Shown here in pieces: positions 63,850 through 64,000 of a stretch of 64,000 nt of DNA. Within the stretch, counting starts at the first letter, position 1, and the number at the start of each line of letters is the position of its first letter. A model generated the notes under the pieces. The model saw nothing but the letters and a program-made list of their open reading frames with translations. It made no database searches and was not told the origin of the DNA. This stretch comes from Nemopilema nomurai (Eukaryota; Cnidaria; Scyphozoa; Rhizostomeae; Rhizostomatidae). The stretch lies in the NCBI GenBank assembly GCA_003864495.1, contig ML133496.1, positions 317,122 to 381,121 on the forward strand. Reading direction: 5' to 3'. A program made the translations under genes and the position numbers.

Positions 63850-64000
63850 CTGCAATAAATTCCACTTTTAATGTCATGTCAAGCTCTGACCATTTAATCA
63901 AAACACACACACCATACAATCACAGATCACACAATCTTTGGCAGTGCAAATTTCTATGCATGTTGCAAGTTAGTCTTCTATATCTAACATGCTCTAAGAC
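63850..64000. other. Intron of the RBM-type gene
   Basis: Sequence upstream of the OCRE exon acceptor (TTATTGCAG); no exon seen before the window ends. Confidence 0.6.

Overview
The window is animal nuclear DNA: AT-rich, with genes split into many exons by introns of roughly 40 bp to 2.3 kb, GT-AG splice sites, and conserved single-copy animal genes on both strands. No bacterial operon, viral gene, CRISPR array, rRNA or tRNA was seen. The compact genes and invertebrate-like organisation suggest a non-vertebrate metazoan, perhaps a cnidarian; that is inference, because no gene here is diagnostic of a phylum.

Layout. 1-9136: almost gene-free, with a short direct repeat, C homopolymers and scattered candidate exons of an unknown secreted protein. 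9137-12301 (+): a single-exon acidic protein with about 88 pentapeptide repeats and a C-terminal CaaX box. 12302-16259: no gene seen. 16260-18761 (-): SAMTOR/BMT2. 19203-20646 (+): QNG1, head to head with SAMTOR. 21022-21918 (-): possible small gene, head to head with the next. 22292-24701 (+): SLC35C1, the GDP-fucose transporter. 25175-29996 (-): a secreted matrix metalloproteinase whose linker reading frame is broken. 32159-34453 (+): a thymine DNA glycosylase. 35053-43511 (-): a 22-exon FAM194-domain gene resembling human C3orf20, with a 21-bp minisatellite in one intron. 44906-47417 (-): SLC35E3. 50128-56252 (+): a short CENP-F homologue. 56603-57925: an inverted repeat whose arms carry the same palindromic E-box. 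58406-59659 (+): an intronless KLHDC2/KLHDC1-type kelch protein. 60625-64000 (-): an RBM5/RBM10-type splicing factor, whose 5' part lies beyond the window.

The genes form no single pathway. They are mostly housekeeping functions: nutrient sensing (SAMTOR), queuosine salvage (QNG1), Golgi nucleotide-sugar transport (SLC35C1, SLC35E3), matrix remodelling (MMP), DNA demethylation and repair (TDG), kinetochore and mitosis (CENP-F), C-degron recognition (KLHDC2-like) and splicing (RBM). Neighbours are often divergent, with short shared promoter regions. The least explained items are the prenylated pentapeptide-repeat protein, the frame-broken MMP linker, the RBM gene without a visible G-patch, and the candidate genes at 2.8-7.4, 21.0-21.9 and 57.6-57.8 kb. 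Exon borders were read by eye from splice consensus, phase agreement and homology.
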